A stretch of DNA of 64,000 nt from Flavobacteriales bacterium (GCA_020635455.1 JACJZT010000002.1:186001-250000); one strand, 5' to 3'. Numbered from the stretch's first letter, positions 26,455-36,036 are shown. Made by a program: numbers and translations. The notes: a model not told the origin generated them from the letters alone.

Positions 26455-27849
26455 TTAGCGTGCTATGTTAATGCGTTTTGTAGCGATTTGTTGAGTGTTA
26501 AGTATAACCTGTATGGTATAAACTCCGGTTGCTAAACTTTCAACATTTATGCTTTCTTTTTCTGAAGCAAATTCTCCCTTCAGCAATTCTTTTCCGGTCA
26601 TGTCTACGATCTTCCAATTGCTGTTTGTTAAATTTACAGCATTTACATTGATCTGGTTAACTGCAGGATTAGGATAAACCTTGAAATCTGCCGGGCTTAT
26701 TGAACTTACAGAGGTTGTACTTGATCCTCCACCGCTTCCGTTGAAAAACTCTTCAGATTTGTCTTCAATGCAATTATTGTTTTTGGATGTTAAAAAGCTT
26801 CCATAATGGATAAAACCATAAACGGTTATATCGTCGTTAAAATCGAAAATACTTTTCCTGATGGCATTGGTATCTGTGGTTCCCCAGTAATTTTTAGTAA
26901 AAATAATAGTATCATAATAACCTGGCTTGGAACCTCCTGTGGTTCTTACAGCATAATCTTTATAGTAAAGAAAGTTGTTGTTTTTGATCACCATTTTATC
27001 AAAGCTTGTGGCAGATGATGTTAATTCAATATGCACATTTGCAGTATCCATGGTATTGCTGATCACGTATAATTCATTTTTTGAACTTCCGCTTGAAATG
27101 CTGATGATCTTATTTGCAAAGTTTTTGAAGGTACAGCACTGAATAATTGTTTTTTTGTTTGAACTGCTTACACTTATTCCTGAATAACTTTTGATGTCAT
27201 TGAATGTGCATTTTGAAATGGTGTTGAAGGCACCAAGGTAAAGACCGTACATTGAGTTGAGATAACAATTCTCCAACTCGATCATAGAGTAAGTACCGAT
27301 CGGATAAATAGCATAGCCATAATTATTTCCTTCAAATATCGAGTTCTCAACCCTTACCTTTATTGTGTCGTAGTATGCATATAATCCATAAATGGTATAA
27401 TAAGTGTTGGTGAATTTACAATTGCTAATCAGTAAAGGAACCCTGCTTATATCAATGGTTTTATCGCCACCGCTTCCGGAACCTTTGAAGGCACAGTATT
27501 TGAAGTGAGAACCTGTTTTGTTGACAAAATCATATCCGGTGGCACTGTCGAGAAACTGGAACGAAACGGTATCCATGGTTATGACGGAATCTTTTGTACC
27601 GATTGCTTCCAGTGATCCTTCTACCAATATTCTGAATTTACCGGTAGCCCTGATCTTTGTTCCGGGTTTTACCTTAACCGAATATCCTTGTTTAATAATA
27701 ACGTTTTGACCAACAATATATGGACTTCCTGATGCATCCCACACCTGATTAGAGCTGATAATGGAAGGAACCGAAGTTTGTCCGTATACCTTAATTAGAG
27801 TAAGGCAGCTTAAAGCTACCGTAAAGAATCTTTTGTAAATAGTTTTCAT
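26455..27849 (-). CDS. T9SS-secreted right-handed beta-helix protein
   Basis: 464 residues from the ATG at 27849 (MKTIYKRFFTVALSCLTLIK, a signal peptide ending near VYGQT). An upstream in-frame ATG at 27870 exists but would put charged residues in front of the signal. The body consists of short N-rich, I/V-rich coils (IISNCKFTNTYYTIYGLYAY, then similar rungs such as VRVENSIFEGNNYG), typical of parallel beta-helix proteins of the pectate-lyase-like fold. The C-terminus is a type A sorting domain (FKVYPNPAVNQINV to KRINIAR). No catalytic residues of a known polysaccharide lyase were recognised, so binding and degradation are equally possible. Confidence 0.87.
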   Translation of the reverse strand: MKTIYKRFFTVALSCLTLIKVYGQTSVPSIISSNQVWDASGSPYIVGQNVIIKQGYSVKVKPGTKIRATGKFRILVEGSLEAIGTKDSVITMDTVSFQFLDSATGYDFVNKTGSHFKYCAFKGSGSGGDKTIDISRVPLLISNCKFTNTYYTIYGLYAYYDTIKVRVENSIFEGNNYGYAIYPIGTYSMIELENCYLNSMYGLYLGAFNTISKCTFNDIKSYSGISVSSSNKKTIIQCCTFKNFANKIISISSGSSKNELYVISNTMDTANVHIELTSSATSFDKMVIKNNNFLYYKDYAVRTTGGSKPGYYDTIIFTKNYWGTTDTNAIRKSIFDFNDDITVYGFIHYGSFLTSKNNNCIEDKSEEFFNGSGGGSSTTSVSSISPADFKVYPNPAVNQINVNAVNLTNSNWKIVDMTGKELLKGEFASEKESINVESLATGVYTIQVILNTQQIATKRINIAR

Positions 27850-28009
27850 TTTTTTAATTTTTGGTTTCACTATACATGACGAATCGATTTCCTTTGTGTT
27901 GCAGTTTAATTCTGAAAATTAATTTTTTATTTTTTTTTGCAACGATCCGGTGTCGCGCTCGTCATTAGATATAAATAGTACTATATGAAGATGTTTTTCT
28001 GATGTTCTG

Positions 28010-28038
28010 CAAATTTACATGACTTTTACCAAATACAA
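28010..28038 (-). promoter_or_regulatory. Candidate promoter of the beta-helix gene
   Basis: On the minus strand, TTG (28038-28036), 18 bases, then TAAATTTG (28017-28010). This would give a leader of about 155 bases. The site also lies just upstream of the divergent sigma-factor gene, so the two could interfere. Confidence 0.4.
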
Positions 28039-28051
28039 GAAAGACTGATCT

Positions 28052-28609
28052 GTGGATGAAATTACTGAAAAGGTACTCAAAGGTTGTGTTGAAAATGATG
28101 AACGAAGCAGAAGAATAATCTATGAACAATATTACAAGAAAATGTACGCAATTTGTTTGAGATACTCAAGTGATTCACACGAAGCAAAGGACATGTTGCA
28201 CGATGGTTTTATTAAATTGTTCAGGAAAACGGGTCAGGTACAATCGGTTGAACTTTTCGAAGCCTGGGCCAAAAGATTGTTTACGAACCATTGCATTGAT
28301 TATTTGAGATCGGCATATAAAAAATACATACGTTATGAGTCGGAATTTGATGAAAACCTTGAGACGGAAGAGTACGAGGAGAATGAAGTGTCCTATTTTC
28401 TTGAGGATAAAACCGTTAGCCTGGAAACGATAATGGATGCTATGAATCACTTAAGGACCGATTATAGAATTATACTCAATTTATATGCTGTTGAGCAATA
28501 TTCACACAAACAAATTGCTGAATTACTGAATATGAATGAGTCAACTTCCAGGTCAAAATTATTAAGAGCAAGGCAATCGCTTAAAAAAATACTGTTGAAT
28601 AAAAATTGA
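28052..28609 (+). CDS. ECF-type sigma-70 factor
   Basis: 185 residues. Region 2 is around residues 20-90 (YYKKMYAICLRYSSDSHEAK, then DMLHDGFIKLF), and region 4 with its helix-turn-helix is around 125-180 (YSHKQIAELLNMNESTSRSK). Region 3 is absent, so it belongs to the group 4 (extracytoplasmic function) class. It binds core RNA polymerase and directs it to a specific promoter set. The start codon is GTG at 28052. The next gene starts 1 base after the stop and encodes a membrane protein likely to act as its anti-sigma partner. Confidence 0.92.
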   Translation: MDEITEKVLKGCVENDERSRRIIYEQYYKKMYAICLRYSSDSHEAKDMLHDGFIKLFRKTGQVQSVELFEAWAKRLFTNHCIDYLRSAYKKYIRYESEFDENLETEEYEENEVSYFLEDKTVSLETIMDAMNHLRTDYRIILNLYAVEQYSHKQIAELLNMNESTSRSKLLRARQSLKKILLNKN

Positions 28610-28610
28610 T

Positions 28611-29846
28611 TTGAAAACAAAACCCGATAATATTGATCAATTATTATTGAAGCACCTTCAGAATGCTGAAATAGATGCAGATGGCATCGGTTGGGATTCA
28701 TTTGCTCAGAAAAACCAAAAAAGAAGGTTCTTTTTCTGGAGATCGATCCTTGGATCCGTTTTAACACTTCTTTTAGTTACCGGTGTTGCAGTATTTCTCT
28801 CATTTGAAGGTAAAGAAGATGGTAAAATTCGAATTTCCGGATCCAACTCTTTTAAGGGGATAAAAAATGAAAATACGGAAAAATCAAAAGATAAGAACCC
28901 GGTAAAAGAAACCCCTGTTATAGTAAAATCAGATCTCATACAGAATGAACCAAATACCATGGTTTCAAAGAAAATCAAAGTTGGTTTGCACGAAAGGATC
29001 CTTGAAAGTAAGAAAACAGAAGCCAATCAGAAGTTTGAGAATTTTACTCTAGGATCTTACCCGCTGGTTAGTCTGCACACTTACCTGAAACCGGTTTATT
29101 CAGCTGAACTGATACCGGTCAAAGAGTTGGGAGCAAAACCTGTAAGAAAACCTGAAATAAAAAGATCTTATGATCAGATCGAATTTTCGGCAGCTACATC
29201 CTTAAATATTCCAAAATTAAGCTTAAGTGAAATCGGAAGATCTTATATCCATAAAGATTACGCAGGAATACGCAATGCCTCTGAACGGGCAGTTGCAGGA
29301 TATAACCTCAGTGCAGGCTGGTTGCACAGTATTGGCAATTTTAAGATAGGAATAGGTCTGGGTTATTTGAATTACCAAATTAAAGGGGATTATAATTTTA
29401 CATATACCGAAAAACCCGTCCTCGACACAGACGGTAAAATAAAATCCTATCTGGTGTCCAATCCGGATAATGTTAAATTCAACTCAACTCAGAAACTTTC
29501 ATTTTTTGAAATACCTGTTAGCATTGAATACAATATTGCTTCTATAAGCCGATCTGCTTTCGGAATCCGATTTGGGTATGTAAATCAGTTCTTAAACAAA
29601 ATAGAAGGGATTTTGCCCAACCCTGTATTTTTGGACAGAACGGATCAATTAAGCACAGAAAACTTTAAAACAGCAAGTGGCTCCTTAAGTGTAGCATTGC
29701 TTTTTGAACACAAGCTTAAGAACAACAGTTCAATAGTGGTTTTGCCCGAATTCAGAAGAAATCTGGGACTTACCCAGATAGAATCCCTTTATAAAACAAA
29801 TTTTAATTATTTTGGTCTTAATTTAAAGTATCGTTTGGCATTATGA
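28611..29846 (+). CDS. Membrane-anchored putative anti-sigma protein with C-terminal beta-barrel
   Basis: 411 residues with a TTG start one base after the sigma-factor stop. The N-terminal 42 residues are cytoplasmic-like (IDQLLLKHLQNAEI, GIGWDSFAQKNQKRR) and resemble the short region of Bacteroidota proteins encoded next to ECF sigma factors. A transmembrane helix is at about 46-66 (ILGSVLTLLLVTGVAVFLSF). A lysine-rich linker spans 70-180. Residues about 190-411 alternate as an outer-membrane barrel of roughly eight strands and end YFGLNLKYRLAL. The architecture would bridge inner and outer membranes and could relay an envelope signal to the sigma factor. This role is inference from operon position and layout. 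It overlaps the next gene by ATGA. Confidence 0.72.
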   Translation: MKTKPDNIDQLLLKHLQNAEIDADGIGWDSFAQKNQKRRFFFWRSILGSVLTLLLVTGVAVFLSFEGKEDGKIRISGSNSFKGIKNENTEKSKDKNPVKETPVIVKSDLIQNEPNTMVSKKIKVGLHERILESKKTEANQKFENFTLGSYPLVSLHTYLKPVYSAELIPVKELGAKPVRKPEIKRSYDQIEFSAATSLNIPKLSLSEIGRSYIHKDYAGIRNASERAVAGYNLSAGWLHSIGNFKIGIGLGYLNYQIKGDYNFTYTEKPVLDTDGKIKSYLVSNPDNVKFNSTQKLSFFEIPVSIEYNIASISRSAFGIRFGYVNQFLNKIEGILPNPVFLDRTDQLSTENFKTASGSLSVALLFEHKLKNNSSIVVLPEFRRNLGLTQIESLYKTNFNYFGLNLKYRLAL

Positions 29847-32251
29847 GAGACAAGTACATATACATTTTTTTGATCTTTTGTCTTTGCAAGACTGCTTTTG
29901 CTCAGGTGGCCATACTTCCACTTGAAGAAGAAAATCCTGAAATTCCCGAACTGGTCTTTAATTCCGCTCAGAAAGATATTCTTACTTTACATACTCATTC
30001 CGGAATTGGTGTAGGAGATGCGACCTTGGTTTTAAAAAAATGGAATGGCTTGTTTTGGGCTGATTTTCCGTCCGTAGAAGTGAGTCAATTCAAAAAAACG
30101 GATGAAAACCGGTTTTCCGTTTGCAAGTTCAATAATTTCCCGGTAATTGCCGGTTCATTTGGGGGTAAAGGAGATCCGCTAAGTGGGATCATTCAGTTCG
30201 ACGGAACTAAATGGGTAACCATTGGCGGAGGTATTGAGTCTGATTTTGTGATCCATAACGATATTTCGATAAACAGTTTGCAGCCTTATAAAGGAGAACT
30301 TTTCGTTTCCGGAAAATTCAATATTGCAAATGGAAAAAAGGTAAAAGACTTTGTTGTTCTTCGTTCCGGGGTATGGGAGGGCCTTCAATTTGGCGGTAGT
30401 CGGGTAAACGAAATGACCGTTAAAAACGATACCTTATTTGCAGTTGGCCTGTTCAGTTCTGTTGAAGGGGTAGGCTCAAACAACCTTATCGCTTATACAA
30501 ACGGAAACTGGGTTTCTGTGAGTTCATTCATACCGGATGAAATTTTAAGGATATCAAGCTATAACAATCAACTTGTGGCCTTTACCGGCAACGATATTTA
30601 TTTACAAAACAACGGACCATGGACTGCTCTTAAAACGAACTGGAAATGGAAAATTGAGGAGTTGGGTGGTTTTTGTGAGTATAATGGCAAATTATTTATC
30701 TCCGGTATTTTCACCGAATCCGGATTGTTAAAAAGTCACTTACTTTCATGGGACGGTTTAAAATGGGAAAGTTTGATCGATGAAACGGACATTCAAATTG
30801 AGGGTGATGAACCTTTAACGGTGGGAGTAGTTAAAAATGAGATCCTTTTATCCGGAAATTTCAGGTATTTAAAAGGACTTAAAACGCGTTATCACGCTAG
30901 AATTTTTGAAGATAAGGCCCTGGTAAAAGGAAAAATATTTATCGACCAGAACAAGGATTGTATGTTTACTCCCGGCGAAAAGATCATTGAGGGTGCTATT
31001 CTACAGAACGATAATGGATATTACACCAGTTCGGATATTAAGGGAGATTATTACTTTGCGATTGATCGGGGAAAAGCCAGTACCGTCCGGTTTTTTTCAA
31101 ATGAATATTACAGCATTGCATGCTCCCAAAACCAGGCTACCATAGATCCTCAAAATACTGACAGCATCATCATCCTGGATTTTCCAATGATGTTGAACGA
31201 TGGATCAGAACTCCCTGAGATCGATCTTTTTGCATCAAAAGGAAATAAGGCAAGGCATGGATATAAAAATCGCTATTACGTTCGATGTATTGGTAAAAAT
31301 GCTCTTTTCCCAATTAAACTGACTCTTGATTTTAACAGAAATCTGATCTTCGATAACACTTCCATACAACCAATTCTGAATACAAAGGGTAAAATGACCT
31401 GGATAATCAAAAAGCCTGAAGAATTTTATATTGATTTCATCGTAGATCACAATTGGTTTAATTCCGGCGACAGCTTGTATTTTAGTTTAATGGGAAGTTC
31501 AGACAACAGTGAGTTCAGCAAGTTGAAACGAGAGTTAAAGCAAGTAATTGTTTCGGCTTACGATCCAAATGAAAAGCTTTGTGACAAGGAAGAGATCGGT
31601 TTAAATGAGAAACAGCTAAATTATCATATCGAATTCCAAAACCTTGGCAACGATTCAGCTGTGCGCATTCACGTGGTTGATACCATAAGCAAAACCATCC
31701 CGATTCAGTATCTTAAAGTACTTGGATATAAGGAAAGCCACAGAGGTCTGGTTTCTTTCAAAGTGCGTGACCACGCTATTATCTGGACTTTTGAAGACAT
31801 TTTTCTTCCGTCAAAAAAACAGGCCGGAGACGATTTGAGCAGTGGATATATCAATTATAAGGTTTCGCTGGACGACGGTTTAACAGAAGGTCAACTGGTT
31901 AAGAACAAAGCGTTTATTTATTTCGATTTCCAGGATCCCGTAGAAACAAACGAGGTTGTTACCAAAGTTGTAAAGAAAGAGGCAATTCATACTCCCGGCA
32001 ACGATGCCAATAATTTAAGGGTTTTTCCCAACCCTCTGTCCGAAGATCAGTTGTTTATTGAATTGTTAAACAACCCTATCTTACAGGTTGAAATTCACGA
32101 TCTTCTGGGAAGAAGGTTTTATGATCAGAAATTTGATAAGGTAACCTATCAAACACAAATTGATTTAAGCAAGCTTCACAAAGGAATGTATATTGTTTCG
32201 GTTAGGAATCCGGTCGGAATCACTTCCCGAAAACTTACCATTGACCGTTAA
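29843..32251 (+). CDS. T9SS-secreted protein in the sigma-factor operon
   Basis: 802 residues with a signal peptide (YIYIFLIFCLCKTAFA-Q). Residues about 80-340 contain propeller-like repeats with G-x-F and W-x-x-L/V (VIAGSFGGKGDPLSG, LFVSGKFNIANGK, LFAVGLFSSVEGVG). An SdrD-B-like module follows (VKGKIFIDQNKDCMFTPGE). Residues about 570-720 hold the AYDPNEKL to NKAFIYFDFQDPVETN module also present in the 21925-26136 gene. A type A sorting domain ends the protein (LRVFPNPLSEDQLFIELL to SRKLTIDR). The ATG overlaps the barrel-protein stop, so it is translated from the sigma operon. It may be the cargo or sensor tied to that circuit. Confidence 0.87.
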   Translation: MRDKYIYIFLIFCLCKTAFAQVAILPLEEENPEIPELVFNSAQKDILTLHTHSGIGVGDATLVLKKWNGLFWADFPSVEVSQFKKTDENRFSVCKFNNFPVIAGSFGGKGDPLSGIIQFDGTKWVTIGGGIESDFVIHNDISINSLQPYKGELFVSGKFNIANGKKVKDFVVLRSGVWEGLQFGGSRVNEMTVKNDTLFAVGLFSSVEGVGSNNLIAYTNGNWVSVSSFIPDEILRISSYNNQLVAFTGNDIYLQNNGPWTALKTNWKWKIEELGGFCEYNGKLFISGIFTESGLLKSHLLSWDGLKWESLIDETDIQIEGDEPLTVGVVKNEILLSGNFRYLKGLKTRYHARIFEDKALVKGKIFIDQNKDCMFTPGEKIIEGAILQNDNGYYTSSDIKGDYYFAIDRGKASTVRFFSNEYYSIACSQNQATIDPQNTDSIIILDFPMMLNDGSELPEIDLFASKGNKARHGYKNRYYVRCIGKNALFPIKLTLDFNRNLIFDNTSIQPILNTKGKMTWIIKKPEEFYIDFIVDHNWFNSGDSLYFSLMGSSDNSEFSKLKRELKQVIVSAYDPNEKLCDKEEIGLNEKQLNYHIEFQNLGNDSAVRIHVVDTISKTIPIQYLKVLGYKESHRGLVSFKVRDHAIIWTFEDIFLPSKKQAGDDLSSGYINYKVSLDDGLTEGQLVKNKAFIYFDFQDPVETNEVVTKVVKKEAIHTPGNDANNLRVFPNPLSEDQLFIELLNNPILQVEIHDLLGRRFYDQKFDKVTYQTQIDLSKLHKGMYIVSVRNPVGITSRKLTIDR

Positions 32252-32256
32252 GAATT

Positions 32257-33066
32257 CTACGATCCGGCCGGTTTGTAATATTTCATGGCCTCGGCCATGT
32301 TTTTATTCATAGCTTCAACACGTTTTTCTGGATCCGGATGAGTGCTTAAGATCTGAGGAGGCCGGCTTCCGCCAAGTGCGCTCATTCTTTCCCAGAATTT
32401 AGGTGCTTCATGTGGATCGTATCCTGCCATCGCCATAAAAATCAAACCCATACGGTCTGCTTCCGATTCATGCTTTCTTGAAAAAGGCAACATTACCCCA
32501 AGGTTTGCACCTACACCATAGGCCAATTGAAACAATTGTCTGGTTTGATCAGGCTTGGTCATGGTTGCAACATCAAGTGCAACACCGCCCATTTCCAATA
32601 GCAAACCCTGACTCATTCGCTCATTTCCGTGTCTTGCAATTGCATGTGCAATTTCATGACCCATTACCACTGCCACTCCGTTTTCATCTGCGCAAATGGG
32701 CAATATTCCGGTATAAAAAGCAACCTTTCCTCCGGGCATACACCATGCATTTACGGTTGGGTCATCGATCAGGTTAAATTGCCACTGATAATTGGCTATC
32801 CGTTTAGAATACCCGTGACTGTTCATGTATTTGGTAACTGCACTTGAAATTCTTTCTCCTGCATTTTTTACGGATGTTGCATTGGCACCTGTAGAAATAA
32901 TTTTGCTTTCAGACAAAACCTGATTGTAATTTGTCAGGGCCATTGCCATCAATTCGGTCTCGGGCAATAAATTGGTCTGTCTTCTGCCGGTAATTGGCAC
33001 GCGTGTGCATGTTTCAAGCAAGAAAACTGAAAGTAACGCAGTTAAGGTGATTTTAATCTTAGACAT
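32257..33066 (-). CDS. M48-family metalloprotease lipoprotein (LoiP-like)
   Basis: 269 residues. A lipoprotein signal peptide ends FLLETC-TRVPITGRRQ, and the sequence right after the cysteine (R-x-P-x-T-G-R-x-Q) is characteristic of this M48 branch. The zinc motif is HEIAHAIARHGNERMS, and the third ligand is in HESEADRMGLIFM. The C-terminal STHPDPEKRVEAM is also typical. Predicted outer-membrane-attached periplasmic protease for protein quality control. It is convergent with the T9SS cargo gene, with only 5 bases between stops. Confidence 0.92.
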   Translation of the reverse strand: MSKIKITLTALLSVFLLETCTRVPITGRRQTNLLPETELMAMALTNYNQVLSESKIISTGANATSVKNAGERISSAVTKYMNSHGYSKRIANYQWQFNLIDDPTVNAWCMPGGKVAFYTGILPICADENGVAVVMGHEIAHAIARHGNERMSQGLLLEMGGVALDVATMTKPDQTRQLFQLAYGVGANLGVMLPFSRKHESEADRMGLIFMAMAGYDPHEAPKFWERMSALGGSRPPQILSTHPDPEKRVEAMNKNMAEAMKYYKPAGS

Positions 33067-33134
33067 GGTAATAAATATGAGCCATTAAAATAAACTCAAT
33101 TGCACCATAAAAACAACCTGCTTCCGATGAATTA

Positions 33135-34949
33135 TTACCGTTTTTTCAGGTTCTTGTTAGTATTGGTTTTGGCGGCATTTTTTCTCGCCATTTCTTCCAG
33201 TCGTTTCTGGAAACCTGATTTTTTGATGACTACCGGTTTCTTTTTGTTCTCTTCGATTTTCTTGTGAAGTTTGGCTTCATCTACGAAAAATCTTCTGATC
33301 AAAATATTCTGACCAAAGGTGATCATGTTTGAAAGAAAGTAATAATACGTCAATCCACTTGCGTAATTATTGAAGAAACCCAAAAACAGGATCGGCATGA
33401 AATAACTGATGTATTTCATTTGTCCGCTTACACCGGTTATCTGATTGTTCATCCTGGTATAGATCAGGGTGGATATGGTCATCAATAAGGTGAACAAGCT
33501 TATGTGGCTTCCGTAAAAAGGTATGTTAAAACCAAGTTCAAGTACCGAGTCGTAGGTAGAAAGATCTGTGGCCCAAACAAAGGATTTTTGCCTCAGTTCG
33601 ATACTGCCCGGAAAGAAATTAAACAAAGCCAGCAAGATCGGCAATTGCAGCAGCATTGGAAAACAGCCGCCCAATGGGCTTACACCGGCTTTTTTGTATA
33701 ACTTCATATTTTCCTGCTGCATTCGGGTCATGTCTGAACCATATTTTTCCTTGATCTCATCGATCTCCGGTTTAAGTATCCTCATTTTAGCAGAAGAAAC
33801 ATAGGATTTGTAAACAAGCGGAAACAATATGGATTTGATGACCAGTGTTAGAAGTAGAATAACAAGACCGAAATTCTCAATCATACCGGCCAGCCAGTTG
33901 AAAATAGGAATAATGATGAACTTATTTACCCATCCAAAAAAGCCGAGAGAAACCAGCTTCTGTAATTCAATACCTTCTTTTTTGAGGGTTTGATAATGAT
34001 TGGGGCCTATAAAGAATTCGAATTCGTACTTTTCATTGGAATTAAAATTATATGGTAATAAAACCGAGGCACTCAATCTTTTAACACACTCTGCAGTATC
34101 GACATCGTCATTGGAAGAAAGGATGGCTATATCGTCAAATCCTTTCTTATTGATCAGTGTGGTATTGAAGAACTTTTGTTTGAAAGAAACCCACTGCAAG
34201 CCTTTTTGGACCTTTTTATCTTCTGATTCAGTTTCAGACAGGTTTTCTACATCGCTGTCCGTTTCAAATTTGTAATATACGGTAGTTGCATTTTTTTCGC
34301 TTTCAACAGCTCTTTCGGCTAAACCTATGTTGTTCACCCATTTGAAATCAATAAAATTTTGATTGTTTGGTATTTGATCGTTCAGGTCCTCAAGTTCCAG
34401 CTTATACGATAACACATAACTATTGGGTTTTAAGGCATAGGTCATTTTAACCTTTCCCCCGGAGGGCAAGGTTGCTTCAAGTTTAACACCACCTGCTGGA
34501 TTTTCAGATGGGATGAAGGTTAAGCCGGACGTATTTATTACTCCGTCTTTAAGATAAATTTTATAATTAAAAGTGTCTTTAGGATTGTTAAGAAGAACCA
34601 AAGGGGTCTTCTTTTTTGAAATGTAACTTCGGTAAGTTTTGTATTCCTTTAAGGCTGCTGAAGTGATCTTAGCACCTTTATTACTAATTGAAATTTTAAG
34701 CTTGTTGTTTTCAATGTCGAAAAGTTTCTCTTTGATCGTATCGCTTTCAACAAACGAACCCGAATCTAAAACTGCAGTGGCGGGAGCTTTGTCAATCTGC
34801 TTAAGACTGTCCTTTCGTTTTACCTGCTTTAAAGAATCTTCGGTACGGGTTATTTTTTCCAGTTCTGCTGCATTTTCCTGATTAAGAAAAAACGTAACCG
34901 CAATAATTATAAAGATCAATACATAACCAATGGTGGCTTTTCTATCCAT
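33135..34949 (-). CDS. yidC: Membrane protein insertase YidC
   Basis: 604 residues. The N-terminal membrane helix is at about 6-22. A large periplasmic domain spans about 60-350. The conserved five-helix insertase core follows (WLAGMIENFGLVILLLTLVI; PLVYKSYVSSAKMRILKPEI; GCFPMLLQLPILLALFNFFP). The C-terminal tail is strongly basic (KTNTNKNLKKR), as expected for ribosome contact. It inserts inner-membrane proteins alone or with Sec. In many Bacteroidota pyrG precedes it; here fabI lies upstream, 157 bases away, on the same strand. Confidence 0.96.
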   Translation of the reverse strand: MDRKATIGYVLIFIIIAVTFFLNQENAAELEKITRTEDSLKQVKRKDSLKQIDKAPATAVLDSGSFVESDTIKEKLFDIENNKLKISISNKGAKITSAALKEYKTYRSYISKKKTPLVLLNNPKDTFNYKIYLKDGVINTSGLTFIPSENPAGGVKLEATLPSGGKVKMTYALKPNSYVLSYKLELEDLNDQIPNNQNFIDFKWVNNIGLAERAVESEKNATTVYYKFETDSDVENLSETESEDKKVQKGLQWVSFKQKFFNTTLINKKGFDDIAILSSNDDVDTAECVKRLSASVLLPYNFNSNEKYEFEFFIGPNHYQTLKKEGIELQKLVSLGFFGWVNKFIIIPIFNWLAGMIENFGLVILLLTLVIKSILFPLVYKSYVSSAKMRILKPEIDEIKEKYGSDMTRMQQENMKLYKKAGVSPLGGCFPMLLQLPILLALFNFFPGSIELRQKSFVWATDLSTYDSVLELGFNIPFYGSHISLFTLLMTISTLIYTRMNNQITGVSGQMKYISYFMPILFLGFFNNYASGLTYYYFLSNMITFGQNILIRRFFVDEAKLHKKIEENKKKPVVIKKSGFQKRLEEMARKNAAKTNTNKNLKKR

Positions 34950-34973
34950 TTCTTAAGTTTCTAAAAACGGCTG

Positions 34974-34981
34974 CAAAAGTA
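34974..34981 (-). promoter_or_regulatory. Candidate -7 box (TACTTTTG) for yidC
   Basis: TACTTTTG followed by CAGCC on the minus strand, 24 bases before the yidC ATG. It fits TAnnTTTG. No clear -33 TTG is visible. Confidence 0.45.
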
Positions 34982-35106
34982 GTTTTTTTTAGCTACTTAA
35001 GGAAGTCGAACCTAAAAGTATCCTTATCGGCGGATTTGTAAATTTTGCAAAAAAAATGATTATTCGAACACTAGGTTAAAAATTCAGAATGTGAGAATAA
35101 TGATTG

Positions 35107-35919
35107 CTATGGTTTTACCGATTCGATCACTTCATTGCTGATCCCGGTATACGAGAATCCGCCATCGTGGAATAAGTTCTGCATGGTAACCATTCTGGTA
35201 TAGTCCGAGAACAGGGAAACGCAATAATTGGCGCAATCTTCTGCACTTGCATTTCCTAAGGGTGACATTTTTTCGGCATAATTCATAAAGGCATCAAACC
35301 CGCCTACACCCGAACCGGCAGTGGTCATTGTCGGGGATTGGGAAATGGTATTCACACGAACTTTTTTAGCTTTACCATAATGATATCCCATACTTCTTGC
35401 GATGGATTCAAGAAGAGATTTTGCATCGGCCATTTCACCATAATCAGGGAATACCCTTTGGGAAGCGATGTACGTAAGAGCTAATACACTTGCCCATTCA
35501 TTAAGAGCGTCCTTGGCAAAACAAGTTTGCAGCAGTCGGTGAAAAGAAATGGCCGATATGTCATGAGTTTTATGCATAAAATCATAATTAGAATCGGTAT
35601 AGGGATTCTTTTTACGAATGTTTAAACTCATGCCAACTGAATGCAGAACGAAATCGATCTTGCCCCCGAAATGCTCAAGAGATTGTTCAATGAGTTGGTT
35701 CATATCCTCATTTAAACTTACATCGCATGGAATTACTTTTGACCGTGTAGCCTCAGCAAGTGAATTTATAGCGCCCATCCTTAAAGCTATCGGAGCATTG
35801 GAGAGAATGATCTCAGCTCCCTCATCAAAACATTTTTCTGCAACTTTCCAGGCTATGGACCGGTCGTCGAGTGCACCGAATATTATCCCTTTTTTTCCTT
35901 TAAGTAAATTGTTTCCCAT
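35107..35919 (-). CDS. fabI: Enoyl-[acyl-carrier-protein] reductase (NADH), FabI type
   Basis: 270 residues. It reduces the enoyl-ACP double bond in the last step of each fatty-acid elongation cycle. The N-terminal nucleotide-binding segment is KGIIFGALDDRSIAWKVAEK, with the serine/isoleucine pattern of FabI rather than FabK or FabV. The active-site Tyr-x6-Lys is visible in DYGEMADAKS, and SQSPTMTTAGSG corresponds to the mobile substrate loop. Cytoplasmic. It is transcribed away from the divergent mevalonate block. Confidence 0.95.
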   Translation of the reverse strand: MGNNLLKGKKGIIFGALDDRSIAWKVAEKCFDEGAEIILSNAPIALRMGAINSLAEATRSKVIPCDVSLNEDMNQLIEQSLEHFGGKIDFVLHSVGMSLNIRKKNPYTDSNYDFMHKTHDISAISFHRLLQTCFAKDALNEWASVLALTYIASQRVFPDYGEMADAKSLLESIARSMGYHYGKAKKVRVNTISQSPTMTTAGSGVGGFDAFMNYAEKMSPLGNASAEDCANYCVSLFSDYTRMVTMQNLFHDGGFSYTGISNEVIESVKP

Positions 35920-36028
35920 AGTGCAATTTTAAACAATTGTTGCATTAATTTAAAAATGTTTAAAAAGCATCTGTTTAATTTCCTAAAATAAATTCGGAAA
36001 TATTCATATTAATTGAACCATTTTGAAA

Positions 36029-36036
36029 TACGTTTG
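36029..36036 (+). promoter_or_regulatory. Candidate -7 box (TACGTTTG) for fni
   Basis: TACGTTTG matches TAnnTTTG and would give a leader of about 95 bases. The nearest upstream TTG (36013-36015) is only 13 bases away, too close for a good -33 element. Confidence 0.3.

Noticed and set aside
28052..28609. Possible RNA gene or divergent protein on the minus strand of the sigma gene
   Set aside because: Open frames there (for example 28175-28450) are antisense shadows without signal, motif or plausible start.
35920..35960. TAAAATTG before fabI as a -7 box (also seen before the peroxidase at 57223)
   Set aside because: One mismatch in the core TTTG and no -33 partner; too weak to list.
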